From: an uncultured Chloroflexota bacterium
Lineage (GTDB): Bacteria; Chloroflexota; Chloroflexia; Chloroflexales; Roseiflexaceae
NCBI GenBank assembly: GCA_937859575.1
Contig: CALLZL010000595.1
Coordinates: forward strand, 1 to 36,264
DNA: 36,264 nt
Direction: 5' to 3'
Shown here in pieces: positions 1-8,062 of the stretch. Made by a program: the position numbers and the translations under genes. The notes below the pieces were generated by a model, which saw only the letters and a list, made by a program, of their open reading frames with translations, made no database searches and was not told where the DNA came from. Every line of letters begins with the position of its first letter. Positions within the stretch are counted from its first letter, which is position 1.

Positions 1-60
1 CCCCCCCCGCCCCCCCCCCCCCGGCCCTTCCCCCCCCCCCCCCCCCCCCCCCCCCCGGCC
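1..60. other. C-homopolymer low-complexity edge
   Basis: Almost every base is C, with only a few G and T interruptions. Nothing else in the window has this composition and it sits exactly at the window edge. It is probably a sequencing or assembly artefact at a contig end. The frame of the following partial gene stays open through it as a run of proline codons, which should not be trusted as protein. Confidence 0.7.
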
Positions 61-189
61 GCCGCCGCCAATAGCTGCCCCACCTGCGGCCACCCGCTGC
101 GCTTCGCAACCGTTGCCGGGTATCGGGTTGCCTACTGCGATACCTGCCGTTACCATACACAGACCCTGGCCCGCAGCCCGCGTCGCTGA
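61..189 (+). CDS. Zinc-ribbon protein C-terminus (partial), possibly Fpg/Nei DNA glycosylase
   Basis: This is the last 42 codons of a gene whose 5' part is lost at the low-complexity edge; it stops with TGA at 187-189. The peptide has a CPTC pair and a CDTC pair separated by 16 residues. The resulting C-x2-C-x16-C-x2-C spacing is that of the C-terminal zinc finger of formamidopyrimidine-DNA glycosylase and endonuclease VIII. The residues before the second pair (GYRVAYC) resemble the R-x-x-[FY]-C strand of that finger, although the arginine is one position closer to the cysteine than in E. coli Fpg. About a dozen residues follow the last cysteine, more than in most Fpg proteins. A generic zinc ribbon on another protein remains possible, so the family call is tentative. 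Confidence 0.5.
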   Translation, partial: AAANSCPTCGHPLRFATVAGYRVAYCDTCRYHTQTLARSPRR

Positions 190-279
190 CGCAACATCGC
201 TTCCCGGCGCTACGTCATACCCATATGCGGTGCAGCAGGCCCGCGTTGCCCTGATCAACCATCATAAAGCGAGAAACCC

Positions 280-573
280 ATGTCGATCGAACTCTACCGT
301 ACCGAAGCACGCGAGTTGCTGGCCCGCCTGCTCGCCGATACCGAAACCCTCGAACGCGACGAGTTGCTTGATCGCTATACCGATCAGATGGCTGAACTCT
401 ACACGCGTCATTCCCATCAACTCTTCAGTGATATTTTCGAAGATGCCCGAACTCGCCTCGATGCACGCCTCTCGCCGGATCCGGTACGGCAGACAATCGC
501 AACCGTACAGACAACCATGCAGGATGTGCAGAGTACCGTGCAGGATATCTGGAAGAATATCTGGGGGCCATAG
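280..573 (+). CDS. Small helical protein of unknown function (97 aa)
   Basis: I do not recognise a family. The protein is predicted to be almost entirely amphipathic helix, rich in Glu, Asp, Arg and Leu. A C-terminal stretch of Thr, Val and Gln heptad-like repeats (about residues 70-92) could be a short coiled coil. There is no signal peptide or membrane segment. Its TAG stop shares one base with the GTG start of the E1 alpha gene that follows, so the two are very likely co-translated and perhaps functionally linked. The ribosome binding site before the ATG is weak (GCGAG). Codon usage matches the neighbouring genes, which supports it being a real gene. Confidence 0.65.
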   Translation: MSIELYRTEARELLARLLADTETLERDELLDRYTDQMAELYTRHSHQLFSDIFEDARTRLDARLSPDPVRQTIATVQTTMQDVQSTVQDIWKNIWGP

Positions 574-1577
574 TGCAGCAACCTCCTCATATCGCGCTGG
601 GGCTTAGCCCTGAACAGTTGCTGGCCGTTCTGGGCGGCATGCACCGCTCGCGAGCCGTCGATGATCGGCTCTGGCAGTTGAGCCGCCAGGGTAAAGCCCA
701 TTTCGTCATTACCGCTGCCGGCCACGAAGCAACCCAGTTCGGCTGTGCGCTCGCCATCAATGCCGGCCGCGATTATGTAGTTCCCTACTATCGCGACATG
801 GCGCTCGCTATGGCCCTCGGCCAGTCACCACTCGAGATTCTGTTGCATGCCATGGGGCGTCAGGGGGATCCGGCCAGCGGCGGCCGCCAGATGTTTGGCC
901 ATTTCAGTAGCCGCAGCTTGCGCATCGTGAGTGGTTCGAGCAGTGTCGGTAGTCATGTTCCGCATGCCGTCGGGCTGGCCCTCGCCATGCGTATTCGCGG
1001 CGAAGGCAATATTGCTGCGGCAACCTTCTTTGGCGAAGGCGCCACCGCCGAAGGAGCCTGGCACGAAGCCATGACAATTGCCGGAATCCATCAACTGCCG
1101 GTGGTCTTCGTCTGCGAAAATAACTATTATGCGATCTCGGTGCCCCAACCGCGTGAAGTTCCGGTTGAGGATGTGGCCGCCAAAGCCGCCGGTTACGGCA
1201 TGCCGGGGGTGGTTGTCGATGGCAACGACCTGTTTGCGGTGTATGCCGCCGCACGTGCAGCACTGCAGCGCGCCCGCAATGGCGATGGGCCAACGCTGCT
1301 CGAATGCAAAACCTATCGCCTGCGGCCGCATTCCAATGCCGACGACGACCGCAAATACCGTAGTGCTGCCGAAGTCGAACAGTGGCGTCAGCGCGATCCG
1401 ATCCCGCGCCTCGAACGCTATCTGCTCGATCGGCACCTCGCGACCGATGCTGAGATTAGCGCCATCCGGCAGGCAGCACGCGACGAGGTTGATGAAGCAA
1501 CCCGCATCGCTGATGCGACACCACGCCCGGCGGTCGAAACGATTTTTGATCATCTCTATGGTGATCAGCCGGCTTGA
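573..1577 (+). CDS. 2-oxoacid dehydrogenase E1 component, alpha subunit (TPP-dependent)
   Basis: This is the thiamine-diphosphate-dependent E1 alpha subunit of a pyruvate, branched-chain 2-oxoacid or acetoin dehydrogenase complex, which decarboxylates the 2-oxoacid and passes the acyl group to E2 lipoamide. The 334-residue length is normal for the subunit. The TPP/Mg motif is GEGATAEG (residues 154-161) followed by ENN (182-184). The YYRD segment near residue 72 and the RPHSNADDDRKYRS loop, equivalent to the E1 phosphorylation loop, are also present. The start is GTG, overlapping the stop of the upstream small gene by one base. The usual beta-subunit gene is absent: the next 400 bases are non-coding and then a MoxR gene starts. 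Residues that would separate pyruvate from branched-chain specificity were not resolved. Confidence 0.9.
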   Translation: MQQPPHIALGLSPEQLLAVLGGMHRSRAVDDRLWQLSRQGKAHFVITAAGHEATQFGCALAINAGRDYVVPYYRDMALAMALGQSPLEILLHAMGRQGDPASGGRQMFGHFSSRSLRIVSGSSSVGSHVPHAVGLALAMRIRGEGNIAAATFFGEGATAEGAWHEAMTIAGIHQLPVVFVCENNYYAISVPQPREVPVEDVAAKAAGYGMPGVVVDGNDLFAVYAAARAALQRARNGDGPTLLECKTYRLRPHSNADDDRKYRSAAEVEQWRQRDPIPRLERYLLDRHLATDAEISAIRQAARDEVDEATRIADATPRPAVETIFDHLYGDQPA

Positions 1578-1931
1578 TCTAATACGCCGCCCCGCTCCCC
1601 GGAGAATTGCTTCGCTGCGCTCAGCATGACCGTCCAACTCCTCCCGCGCCGCACCCCCTGGGCCAGCATGTCATCCTGAGCCGTGCCAGCGGCGGCGCAC
1701 AAGCATGAGACCGGCTCGGGGGCGCCGGGGGAGATTCAAGCTCGTGCGCCGTGGCGCTGCGGCGCTCGGCTCGCCGGACGAAGCCCGCCGACGCGGCCTG
1801 CACGAGCCCGCGACGGCGGCCTTCGCTGCTGGTAGCCGAAGGCTTCAGCCCGACGCAATCAGCAGCGACGGCACGGGCAGCGCCGCAAAAGATCGAATCC
1901 CACCCGAGGGCAACCCCTCAGCCGCCTGGCA
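1578..1931. repeat. Non-coding repeat-like region with converging CTGAG/GTCAT arms
   Basis: No convincing gene lies here. Reading the minus strand from about 1630, GTCATGCTGAGCGCAGCG appears. Reading the plus strand from about 1669, GTCATCCTGAGCCGTGCC appears. The two arms are imperfect inverted copies around a roughly 40-bp centre. Words of this kind (GTCAT.CTGAGC.AGCGAAG) occur as dispersed non-coding repeats in many bacterial genomes. Further downstream is GC-rich sequence with several short open frames of abnormal composition (Ala/Arg/Pro-rich), which I treat as non-coding. Only one copy lies in the window, so dispersal cannot be tested here. Confidence 0.45.
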
Positions 1932-1940
1932 TGGTATACT
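1932..1940 (+). promoter_or_regulatory. Extended -10 promoter candidate for moxR (TGGTATACT)
   Basis: TGG precedes TATACT, which fits an extended -10 (TGnTATAAT) element. It lies 38 bases before the ATG of the MoxR gene and no good -35 box is visible. A clear GGGAGG ribosome binding site follows at about 1961-1966. The same TGGTATA.T word is found before other genes in this window. Confidence 0.45.
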
Positions 1941-1978
1941 GGTAGATGCCGGGTAAGTAAAGGGAGGCAAAACCGCAT

Positions 1979-2950
1979 ATGGAACAGATCAAGTCGACGG
2001 TCGAACGCATTGCTGCGAATGTCGAGACTGTGATCGTAGGGAAGCGGCGTGCAGTCGATCTCGTACTTGTCGCACTCCTTTGCCGAGGCCATGTGCTGCT
2101 TGAGGATGTCCCCGGTACTGGCAAGACAACACTGGCCAAGGCGATCGCGCGTTCGCTCGGCTGCATGTTCAAACGCATCCAGTTTACCCCCGATCTGTTA
2201 CCTTCGGATGTTACCGGGGTCTCGATCTATAACCAGCAGACGCACACCTTCGAGTTTCGCGCCGGCCCGGTGCTGGCGCAGATCCTGCTGGCCGATGAGA
2301 TCAACCGTGCCACCCCCAAAACCCAGAGTTCACTACTTGAGGCGATGGAAGAACGCCAGGTGACGGTCGACGGTGAAACGATCCAGTTACCGCAGCCGTT
2401 TATTGTGCTTGCCACGCAGAACCCGATCGAATATGAAGGAACCTTCCCGTTACCGGAAGCTCAACTCGATCGGTTTTTGTTGCGTGTGCACCTCGGCTAC
2501 CCCGAGCGCAACGACGAAATCACCATCCTGCGTCGGCAACGTCAGCAGCATCCGATCGATGCGCTCGAACAGGTCATCTCAATCGAAACACTCCTTGAGT
2601 TGCAGCAGCAGATCAAAGAAGTGTATCTTGATGAGTTGATCGAAGAATACATTCTGGCCCTCGTTACCGCCACCCGCAGCCACGAGGATGTCTACCTCGG
2701 CGCAAGTACTCGTGGCTCACTAGCGCTCTACCGCACGGCGCAGGCATATGCCGCCATTGCCGGCCGCGATTATGTCATCCCCGATGATATCAAACTGCTT
2801 GCCGGCCCGGTGCTTGCCCATCGCCTGATCGTGAATCCGTCGGCTCGCATTCGCAGTGTGACGGCCGAAACAATCATCAGTGATATCCTGAATACGGTGG
2901 CGGTTCCCGGTGCTCGCGCCGGCCGCCGTTTCGAACGCGCCGCTTCCTAG
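1979..2950 (+). CDS. MoxR-family AAA+ ATPase (first copy)
   Basis: This 323-residue cytoplasmic AAA+ ATPase belongs to the MoxR group, whose members act as chaperones or activators, often of metal-binding von Willebrand-type proteins. The Walker A is VPGTGKT (residues 44-50), Walker B is ILLADEIN (102-109), sensor 1 is ATQNP (145-149), and the LPEAQLDRF segment (158-166) carries the family signature. The C-terminal lid domain is complete. A GGGAGG ribosome binding site lies upstream of the ATG. MoxR genes usually sit next to a DUF58 or VWA gene; this one is followed instead by a glycosidase and the glucosylglycerate genes. It closely resembles the second MoxR at 21966, which has its DUF58 partner. 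Confidence 0.93.
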   Translation: MEQIKSTVERIAANVETVIVGKRRAVDLVLVALLCRGHVLLEDVPGTGKTTLAKAIARSLGCMFKRIQFTPDLLPSDVTGVSIYNQQTHTFEFRAGPVLAQILLADEINRATPKTQSSLLEAMEERQVTVDGETIQLPQPFIVLATQNPIEYEGTFPLPEAQLDRFLLRVHLGYPERNDEITILRRQRQQHPIDALEQVISIETLLELQQQIKEVYLDELIEEYILALVTATRSHEDVYLGASTRGSLALYRTAQAYAAIAGRDYVIPDDIKLLAGPVLAHRLIVNPSARIRSVTAETIISDILNTVAVPGARAGRRFERAAS

Positions 2951-2993
2951 CGGTATGGGCGGGAACCCCCGCTCGCTACTCTTTATCGATCAT

Positions 2994-3008
2994 GCCGGCC
3001 TGGCCGGC
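2994..3008 (+). other. GC-rich 15-bp palindrome between moxR and GH63 gene
   Basis: GCCGGCC, T, GGCCGGC forms a perfect odd palindrome, with two or three more pairable bases on each side (CAT and GTG). It lies in the 86-base gap between the MoxR stop and the glycosidase start. It has no T-run after it, so it could be an attenuating hairpin or an mRNA stability element rather than a true terminator. Confidence 0.35.
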
Positions 3009-3036
3009 GTGGATCGGTAAATGAACACGAAAGCTT

Positions 3037-4803
3037 ATGTATGTACCACAATCATCGTACCTTCAACTTCTCGAAAACCGCATAAAGATCGAGAGTGTGC
3101 CGTTTAGTGATCGCGGCTCACGCCTGCTCGTCTATGCCCATCACGGCAATACGAGCTCGCTCTATCTCAAGCTCGCCGAACGCCTGACGGCGGTGGTTCC
3201 CGGGCTTTCGACCTACCGCAACCGCCCGCCGTTCATCCAGAACCTGCGTCTTGTCGATGCCGATGGCCAGCCATTGGCCTTCGAAGTCACGACCTACCCC
3301 CATGCACTCGTCTTCCAGACGGTCGTCGGCGAGTTTGTGCTGACATTCCAGGATGAACGAACCCTGAGCTTTGGCGTGCCGGCGATCTCGCCCTGCGGTA
3401 TCAGTTTCAGTGTGTTGCCTGATCTTGCCCGCCCTGATGGCAACGGCGGCGAGTTCAAATCGGTGCGGAACTGCAGCTATTCGACCAATGGCGATACCAT
3501 CCTTAATCGCGTCGAAGACAGTGGCTCGGGCTATAATGTTGCCCTGGTCGTCAGTGGCGATGCCGATACCGCCATTACGCTCCACATCCAGGCCGGGCTT
3601 GATCTCAACCGTACCGTTAAGCCATTCCGCGCCACGCTTCAGGCCGCCGAAGAACGCTGGCACACCTGGTTCCAGACGGTACCATCGGTTGTTGAGCCAT
3701 ATCGCAATCAGTACTACTATGCCTGGTGGGTGCTCGGCAACAATATCCTCTCGCCACAGGGATTCTTCCAGCGCGAAAGTGTTGCGCCAAGCAAGGCTCA
3801 TTATGTTGGTGCATGGCAGTGGGATAACTACTTCCATTCACTGGCGTTCCGCTATAACAACCCCACCCTTGCAGCCGATCAGATCCGCTTCATGCTCGAT
3901 CATCAGCAACCCGACGGCATGATTCCGGATGCCGTCTATGATGAGGGAACGATCACTAATCTCGAAATTCCGGTTGCTGCGGCCGTCACCAAACCACCGA
4001 TCATCGCCTGGTCGGCGATGCATGTTTACGAACAGACCAACGACGAATCGCTATTGCGCGAAATCTACGAGCCGGTCGTACGCTGGAACTCCTGGTGGTT
4101 TGGCCTGAACGATGATGACTCCGACGGCATTGTGCAGTATAGCCACCCCTTCTCATCCGGCCTCGATGATAGCCCGCTCTGGGATTCGGGCGTGCCGGTC
4201 GAAGCGGTCGATCTCAATACCTATCTGTGTATCCAGATGGAGGCGCTGGCCCGTATGGCGCGCATCATCGGCCGCGAACGCGAAACCGAGATGTGGCGTC
4301 GGAAGGCGCGTGCGCTGGCAACCCGCATGATCGACCATTTCTACGATCCGAAAGCCGGCCTCTTCTGGAGCCAGAAAGACCACGAGCCGATCCGGGTCGT
4401 GACACCCTTCAGCCTCTACCCGCTCTGGACGGGCCAGATGCCGCATACTATCAACGAGCGCCTGGTGGCTCATCTCTGCGATCCGCAGCGTTTCTGGGCT
4501 ACCCATCCGCTGCCGACGGTTGCGCTTGATGATCCGACCTACAATCCATCCCAGATGTGGCGCGGCCCGGTCTGGATCAACATTAATCATATTTTTGTCG
4601 AAGCGCTCAAACGCTGCGGCTACGATACGATTGCGCGGGATCTGGCGGAACGAACCCTGCAACTTGTCATGGGCCAGAATGACATCTACGAATATTATCA
4701 TCCGATCACCGGTGAAGCGCCGCCCAAAGCGGCACCAATCTTCGGCTGGTCGGCTTCATGCTTTATCGATCTGGCGATCCGCATGAGTCGCAATGAGATC
4801 TAG
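3037..4803 (+). CDS. GH63-type glycosidase, probable glucosylglycerate/mannosylglycerate hydrolase
   Basis: This 588-residue protein has an N-terminal beta-sandwich-like region (about 1-210) and a C-terminal alpha/alpha barrel typical of the GH63/GH37 group. Bacterial members of similar layout hydrolyse glucosylglycerate or mannosylglycerate. Barrel landmarks are the AWQWDNYFHS, PDGMIPD and GLDDSP segments, a WRGPVWININ strand and YEYYHP near the end. By analogy with the family, D377 in GLDDSP is the likely general acid and E552 in YEYYHP the likely base; these assignments are inferred, not tested. There is no signal peptide, so it should act in the cytoplasm. Two genes downstream lies a glucosyl-3-phosphoglycerate synthase, which makes a glucosylglycerate substrate plausible. 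No strong ribosome binding site precedes the ATG. Confidence 0.82.
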   Translation: MYVPQSSYLQLLENRIKIESVPFSDRGSRLLVYAHHGNTSSLYLKLAERLTAVVPGLSTYRNRPPFIQNLRLVDADGQPLAFEVTTYPHALVFQTVVGEFVLTFQDERTLSFGVPAISPCGISFSVLPDLARPDGNGGEFKSVRNCSYSTNGDTILNRVEDSGSGYNVALVVSGDADTAITLHIQAGLDLNRTVKPFRATLQAAEERWHTWFQTVPSVVEPYRNQYYYAWWVLGNNILSPQGFFQRESVAPSKAHYVGAWQWDNYFHSLAFRYNNPTLAADQIRFMLDHQQPDGMIPDAVYDEGTITNLEIPVAAAVTKPPIIAWSAMHVYEQTNDESLLREIYEPVVRWNSWWFGLNDDDSDGIVQYSHPFSSGLDDSPLWDSGVPVEAVDLNTYLCIQMEALARMARIIGRERETEMWRRKARALATRMIDHFYDPKAGLFWSQKDHEPIRVVTPFSLYPLWTGQMPHTINERLVAHLCDPQRFWATHPLPTVALDDPTYNPSQMWRGPVWININHIFVEALKRCGYDTIARDLAERTLQLVMGQNDIYEYYHPITGEAPPKAAPIFGWSASCFIDLAIRMSRNEI

Positions 4804-4840
4804 CGGCCACTACCCTGGCCCGAGTTATCAGAACAACACC

Positions 4841-6085
4841 ATGAACAGACCCAACCAGTCCATAGCCATATTGCATTATGCCGGGCCGCCGACGATCGGT
4901 GGTGTCGAGGCGACAATCGCGGCCCATGCACGCGTTTTTGCCGCTGCCGGCCACCAGGTACGGATCGTTGCCGGGGTCGCCGGGCCGCTCGCCGGTGCCG
5001 AAGTAATCGTCGATCCACTGCTCGGCTCACGCGGTGAACTGATCGAGCCGGTCAATGCCCGGCTCGCAGCCGGCGATGCCGGCCGCGCCTTTGAGTCACT
5101 CACAGCTCAGATCGCCGAACGCCTCAGCCAGGCGCTTGCGGGGGTCGATATCGCGATCGTCCATAATGTGCTGACGCTCCACAAGAATCTGGCATTTACA
5201 GCAGCACTGCATCGCCTGCACGAGGCCGGCCTCGCCCCACGGCTGCTTGCCTGGTGCCATGATTTTGCATGGGGCGATCCACTCTATCAATCCGATCTGC
5301 ATGCCGGCTATCCGTGGAAGTTGCTGCGCATGCCCTGGCCGAACACAACGTATGTGGTGGTCTCCGATGATCGCCGAAGCCAGCTGGCCGAGTTGCTCAG
5401 CATCCCAATCGAACAGGTGGCGGTTGTCACACCAGGTATTGATCTCGCAGCCTTTCTCAAGCTCGAACGCGAGACGATCACCCTGATCGAGCGCCTCGGC
5501 TTGCTCGAAGCTGATCCGCTCCTCTTACTGCCGGCTCGTATTACCCGCCGCAAAAATATCGAACAGGCGGTCGATATTATCGCGGCGCTTCGCCGGCGTG
5601 GCCAGACGCCACGCCTGATCGTGACAGGCCCACCCGGGCCACACAATCCTTCCAATGCCGCCTACCTTGCCGATCTCCAGCAGCGGCGCACAAGTATCGG
5701 CGACGACAGCGCAGTCGTCTTTCTCTACGAGAGTTGGGTCGATGACGATGATCGCCCGCACCCGGTATCGGATGCGGTCATGTCCGATCTGTTTCGTATC
5801 GCCGATGGATTACTCTTTCCCAGCCGGTACGAGGGGTTCGGTATCCCGATCCTCGAGGCCGGCCTCGCCGGAATTCCGATCTTCTGCAGCGATATCGCTC
5901 CCTTCCGCGAGACGGCCGGCGATGCAACGCTACGCTTCGGTTTCGACGAACCGGCCGATCAGGTAGCCGAGCGTATCGCCGGTGCGCTCACGCAAGATCA
6001 GCGCGCCGCACTGCGGCGGCGTGTCCGGCTGGAATACACATGGGAAGCGATCTACCAACGAGCGATTGTGCCGCTTCTACATTAA
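4841..6085 (+). CDS. GT4 glycosyltransferase, possibly a mannosylglucosylglycerate-type synthase
   Basis: This is a GT-B fold retaining glycosyltransferase of family GT4. The N-terminal domain begins HYAGPPTIGGVE, the acceptor-side glycine-rich loop of GT4 enzymes. The C-terminal domain has the LLPARITRRKNIEQAV donor-site strand and the E-x7-E motif in EGFGIPILE (E331 and E339). An alternative ATG at 4793 would overlap the upstream stop by 11 bases; the ATG at 4841 gives the usual family N-terminus, so I use it, although neither has a good ribosome binding site. It sits between a GH63-type hydrolase and a glucosyl-3-phosphoglycerate synthase. A role in extending glucosylglycerate, as the mannosyltransferases do in Petrotoga, is therefore plausible but unproven. 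Confidence 0.85.
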   Translation: MNRPNQSIAILHYAGPPTIGGVEATIAAHARVFAAAGHQVRIVAGVAGPLAGAEVIVDPLLGSRGELIEPVNARLAAGDAGRAFESLTAQIAERLSQALAGVDIAIVHNVLTLHKNLAFTAALHRLHEAGLAPRLLAWCHDFAWGDPLYQSDLHAGYPWKLLRMPWPNTTYVVVSDDRRSQLAELLSIPIEQVAVVTPGIDLAAFLKLERETITLIERLGLLEADPLLLLPARITRRKNIEQAVDIIAALRRRGQTPRLIVTGPPGPHNPSNAAYLADLQQRRTSIGDDSAVVFLYESWVDDDDRPHPVSDAVMSDLFRIADGLLFPSRYEGFGIPILEAGLAGIPIFCSDIAPFRETAGDATLRFGFDEPADQVAERIAGALTQDQRAALRRRVRLEYTWEAIYQRAIVPLLH

Positions 6086-6096
6086 GGAGAATATCC

Positions 6097-7995
6097 ATGG
6101 AAATGCCGCAATATAGCCGAGAAGTGCACGAACGCGATGCCGCCGAGAGCGATTACCTGGTGTTGTTGCCGGTGCTTGATATCGAAGAAGCACGCCAGTT
6201 GTTGCCGTTTGCAATCGCCATCGCTCGCCCGTATGGCGGCCGGGTCGGGGTGTTGAATGTCGTGACGGTTCCCGATGATCAGCCGCTCAGCGAAGGCATG
6301 CTCGAAGCACGGCGTATTCGTGCCAGGCTTGATGAGATCGATGATCTCAATCGCGAAGGTGAAACGACCGTCCGCACGATTGTAACCGTCGCCTATTCAC
6401 TCGAAGAGGGGATCCGTACGGTTGCCGGCGAGCAAGGTGCCGATATCATTCTGATTGGCTGGCAGGAGGATCATTCCTCGTCCGAACGCCTTTTTGGCCC
6501 GCCAATCGATGATCTGCTGCGCAACCCGCCCTGCGATGTGGTCGTGGTGCATGCGCATGATGATCAGCCCTGGCAGCGGCTCTTGCTCCCGGTACGTGGC
6601 GGGCCGCATACCCAGTTGGCATGCTCGATCGCTCTGGCCCTGGCCGATCAGCACGATGCCGCCATCACCGTGCTCTACGCCTCGGATCCACGCCGCCCCG
6701 ATGATATTGCCGTACGCGAGAACCTGCAGTCGTTACGCGCAATGCCGCGGGTCGGTCGCTGGCTCGAACGCGCCATTCCGGCACGTCAGGCGATCCTGGC
6801 CGAATCACCGGATCACCAGGCGATCGTGCTGGGGGTTACCGGCCGTCGGGGTGATCCCGAGGCTCCGATCGGTTCGCTTGCCGACCAGATACTGCGCAAT
6901 GCCGACTCAACCGTGGTGCTGGTGCGCCACCGGCTGGCACCGGCACAAGAACAGGCGCAACAGATCTGGCAGCAGCAGCGCGATCTCTCGGCGACGGTCG
7001 ATCGCTGGTTTGCCGAAAACACCTTCAGCAGCACGGAGTTTGAGGATCCACAACGCCTGCTGGCACTCAAACAGCAGCAGGGAGTCACGATCAGCCTGGC
7101 GCTGCCGGCACTCAACGAGGAAGAGACGATTGGCGAGATTATTGGTATTTTGAAACGTACCCTGATCGACGAACTGCCGTTGATCGACGAACTGGTATTG
7201 ATCGATAGTCGATCGGAGGATCGCACCCGCGAGATCGCCGAATCATACGGTATTCCGGTCTATGTACATCAGGATATCTTGCCGCAGTATGGCTCGTTTA
7301 CCGGCAAGGGCGAAGCGCTCTGGAAGAGTCTGTTTGTCTTGCGCGGCGATATCGTCGCCTGGGTTGATACCGATATCAAGAACTTCCACCCACGGTTCGT
7401 CTATGGCATCCTCGGCCCATTGCTGCGCGAACCGCAGATCCAGTATGCCAAGGGGTTCTATCGCCGGCCGATCCAGATGGGCGAAACGGTGTCGGCCACC
7501 GGCGGCGGGCGTGTGACCGAGCTTACTGCTCGCCCACTTCTGAACCTGTTCTACCCCGAACTATCGGGGGTGGTTCAGCCGCTATCGGGCGAATATGCCG
7601 GCCGGCGCGAAGCACTCGAAGGGGTGCCGTTCTTTACCGGGTATGGTGTCGAGACCGGATTGATCATCGATCTGCTCGAACAGTATGGCCTGGGCGCACT
7701 GGCGCAGGTCGATCTGCAGCAGCGCATCCACCGTAATCAGGAGCTCATCCCGCTCTCGAAGATGGCGTTTGCTATCATCCAGGTGATCATTCAACGCCTC
7801 GAACAACGCCAGCGCGTTCAGCTCGTCGAACCGGTCAACCAGAGCATGAAGTTGATCCGGTATGGCGAAGGCGAAGGCTTCCACCTCGATGTGCGCGAGA
7901 TCCGCGACCACGAACGCCCACCGATGTCGTCGATCCCCGAGTATCGCCGGCTGCGCGGCATGCCGCCATTGCCGCGTAACCGCCGGACGCTCTGA
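6097..7995 (+). CDS. gpgS: Glucosyl-3-phosphoglycerate synthase fused to two N-terminal universal-stress domains
   Basis: The C-terminal part (about residues 320-600) is a GT-A enzyme of the GpgS family (GT81), which transfers glucose from an NDP-glucose to 3-phosphoglycerate, the first step of glucosylglycerate synthesis. Key landmarks are PALNEEETIGE (337-347), VLIDSRSEDRT, KGEALWKSL, the metal-binding DTD (424-426) in AWVDTDIKN, GGGRVTELTARPLLNLFYPE and GEYAGRR. Ahead of it lie two UspA-like domains (about 20-155 and 160-280), each with a beta-strand/loop layout like nucleotide-binding stress proteins (for example ADIILIGW and APIGSLADQILRNAD). Stand-alone GpgS is only about 300-330 residues. 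AAGGAG lies 8 bases before the ATG at 6097, and this start is preferred over an in-frame upstream one inside the GT4 gene. The gap to the GT4 gene is 11 bases. Confidence 0.9.
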   Translation: MEMPQYSREVHERDAAESDYLVLLPVLDIEEARQLLPFAIAIARPYGGRVGVLNVVTVPDDQPLSEGMLEARRIRARLDEIDDLNREGETTVRTIVTVAYSLEEGIRTVAGEQGADIILIGWQEDHSSSERLFGPPIDDLLRNPPCDVVVVHAHDDQPWQRLLLPVRGGPHTQLACSIALALADQHDAAITVLYASDPRRPDDIAVRENLQSLRAMPRVGRWLERAIPARQAILAESPDHQAIVLGVTGRRGDPEAPIGSLADQILRNADSTVVLVRHRLAPAQEQAQQIWQQQRDLSATVDRWFAENTFSSTEFEDPQRLLALKQQQGVTISLALPALNEEETIGEIIGILKRTLIDELPLIDELVLIDSRSEDRTREIAESYGIPVYVHQDILPQYGSFTGKGEALWKSLFVLRGDIVAWVDTDIKNFHPRFVYGILGPLLREPQIQYAKGFYRRPIQMGETVSATGGGRVTELTARPLLNLFYPELSGVVQPLSGEYAGRREALEGVPFFTGYGVETGLIIDLLEQYGLGALAQVDLQQRIHRNQELIPLSKMAFAIIQVIIQRLEQRQRVQLVEPVNQSMKLIRYGEGEGFHLDVREIRDHERPPMSSIPEYRRLRGMPPLPRNRRTL

Positions 7996-8001
7996 ACAAA
8001 C

Positions 8002-8033
8002 ACAACGCCGGTGGCAGCTGCCACCGGCGTTGT
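8002..8033. terminator. Perfect 32-bp palindrome between convergent genes
   Basis: Each 16-base arm (ACAACGCCGGTGGCAG and its exact complement) gives a fully paired hairpin, only 7 bases after the gpgS stop and 30 bases from the end of the opposing gene. The position suggests a bidirectional terminator, but no T-run of note follows on either strand. Confidence 0.7.
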
Positions 8034-8062
8034 ATCTTACCTCTTGATGCTAGAACAGGCGC

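Noticed and set aside
1621-1956. Short open frames in the gap before the first moxR
   Set aside because: Ala/Arg/Pro-rich sequence without start signals, overlapping repeat-like arms.
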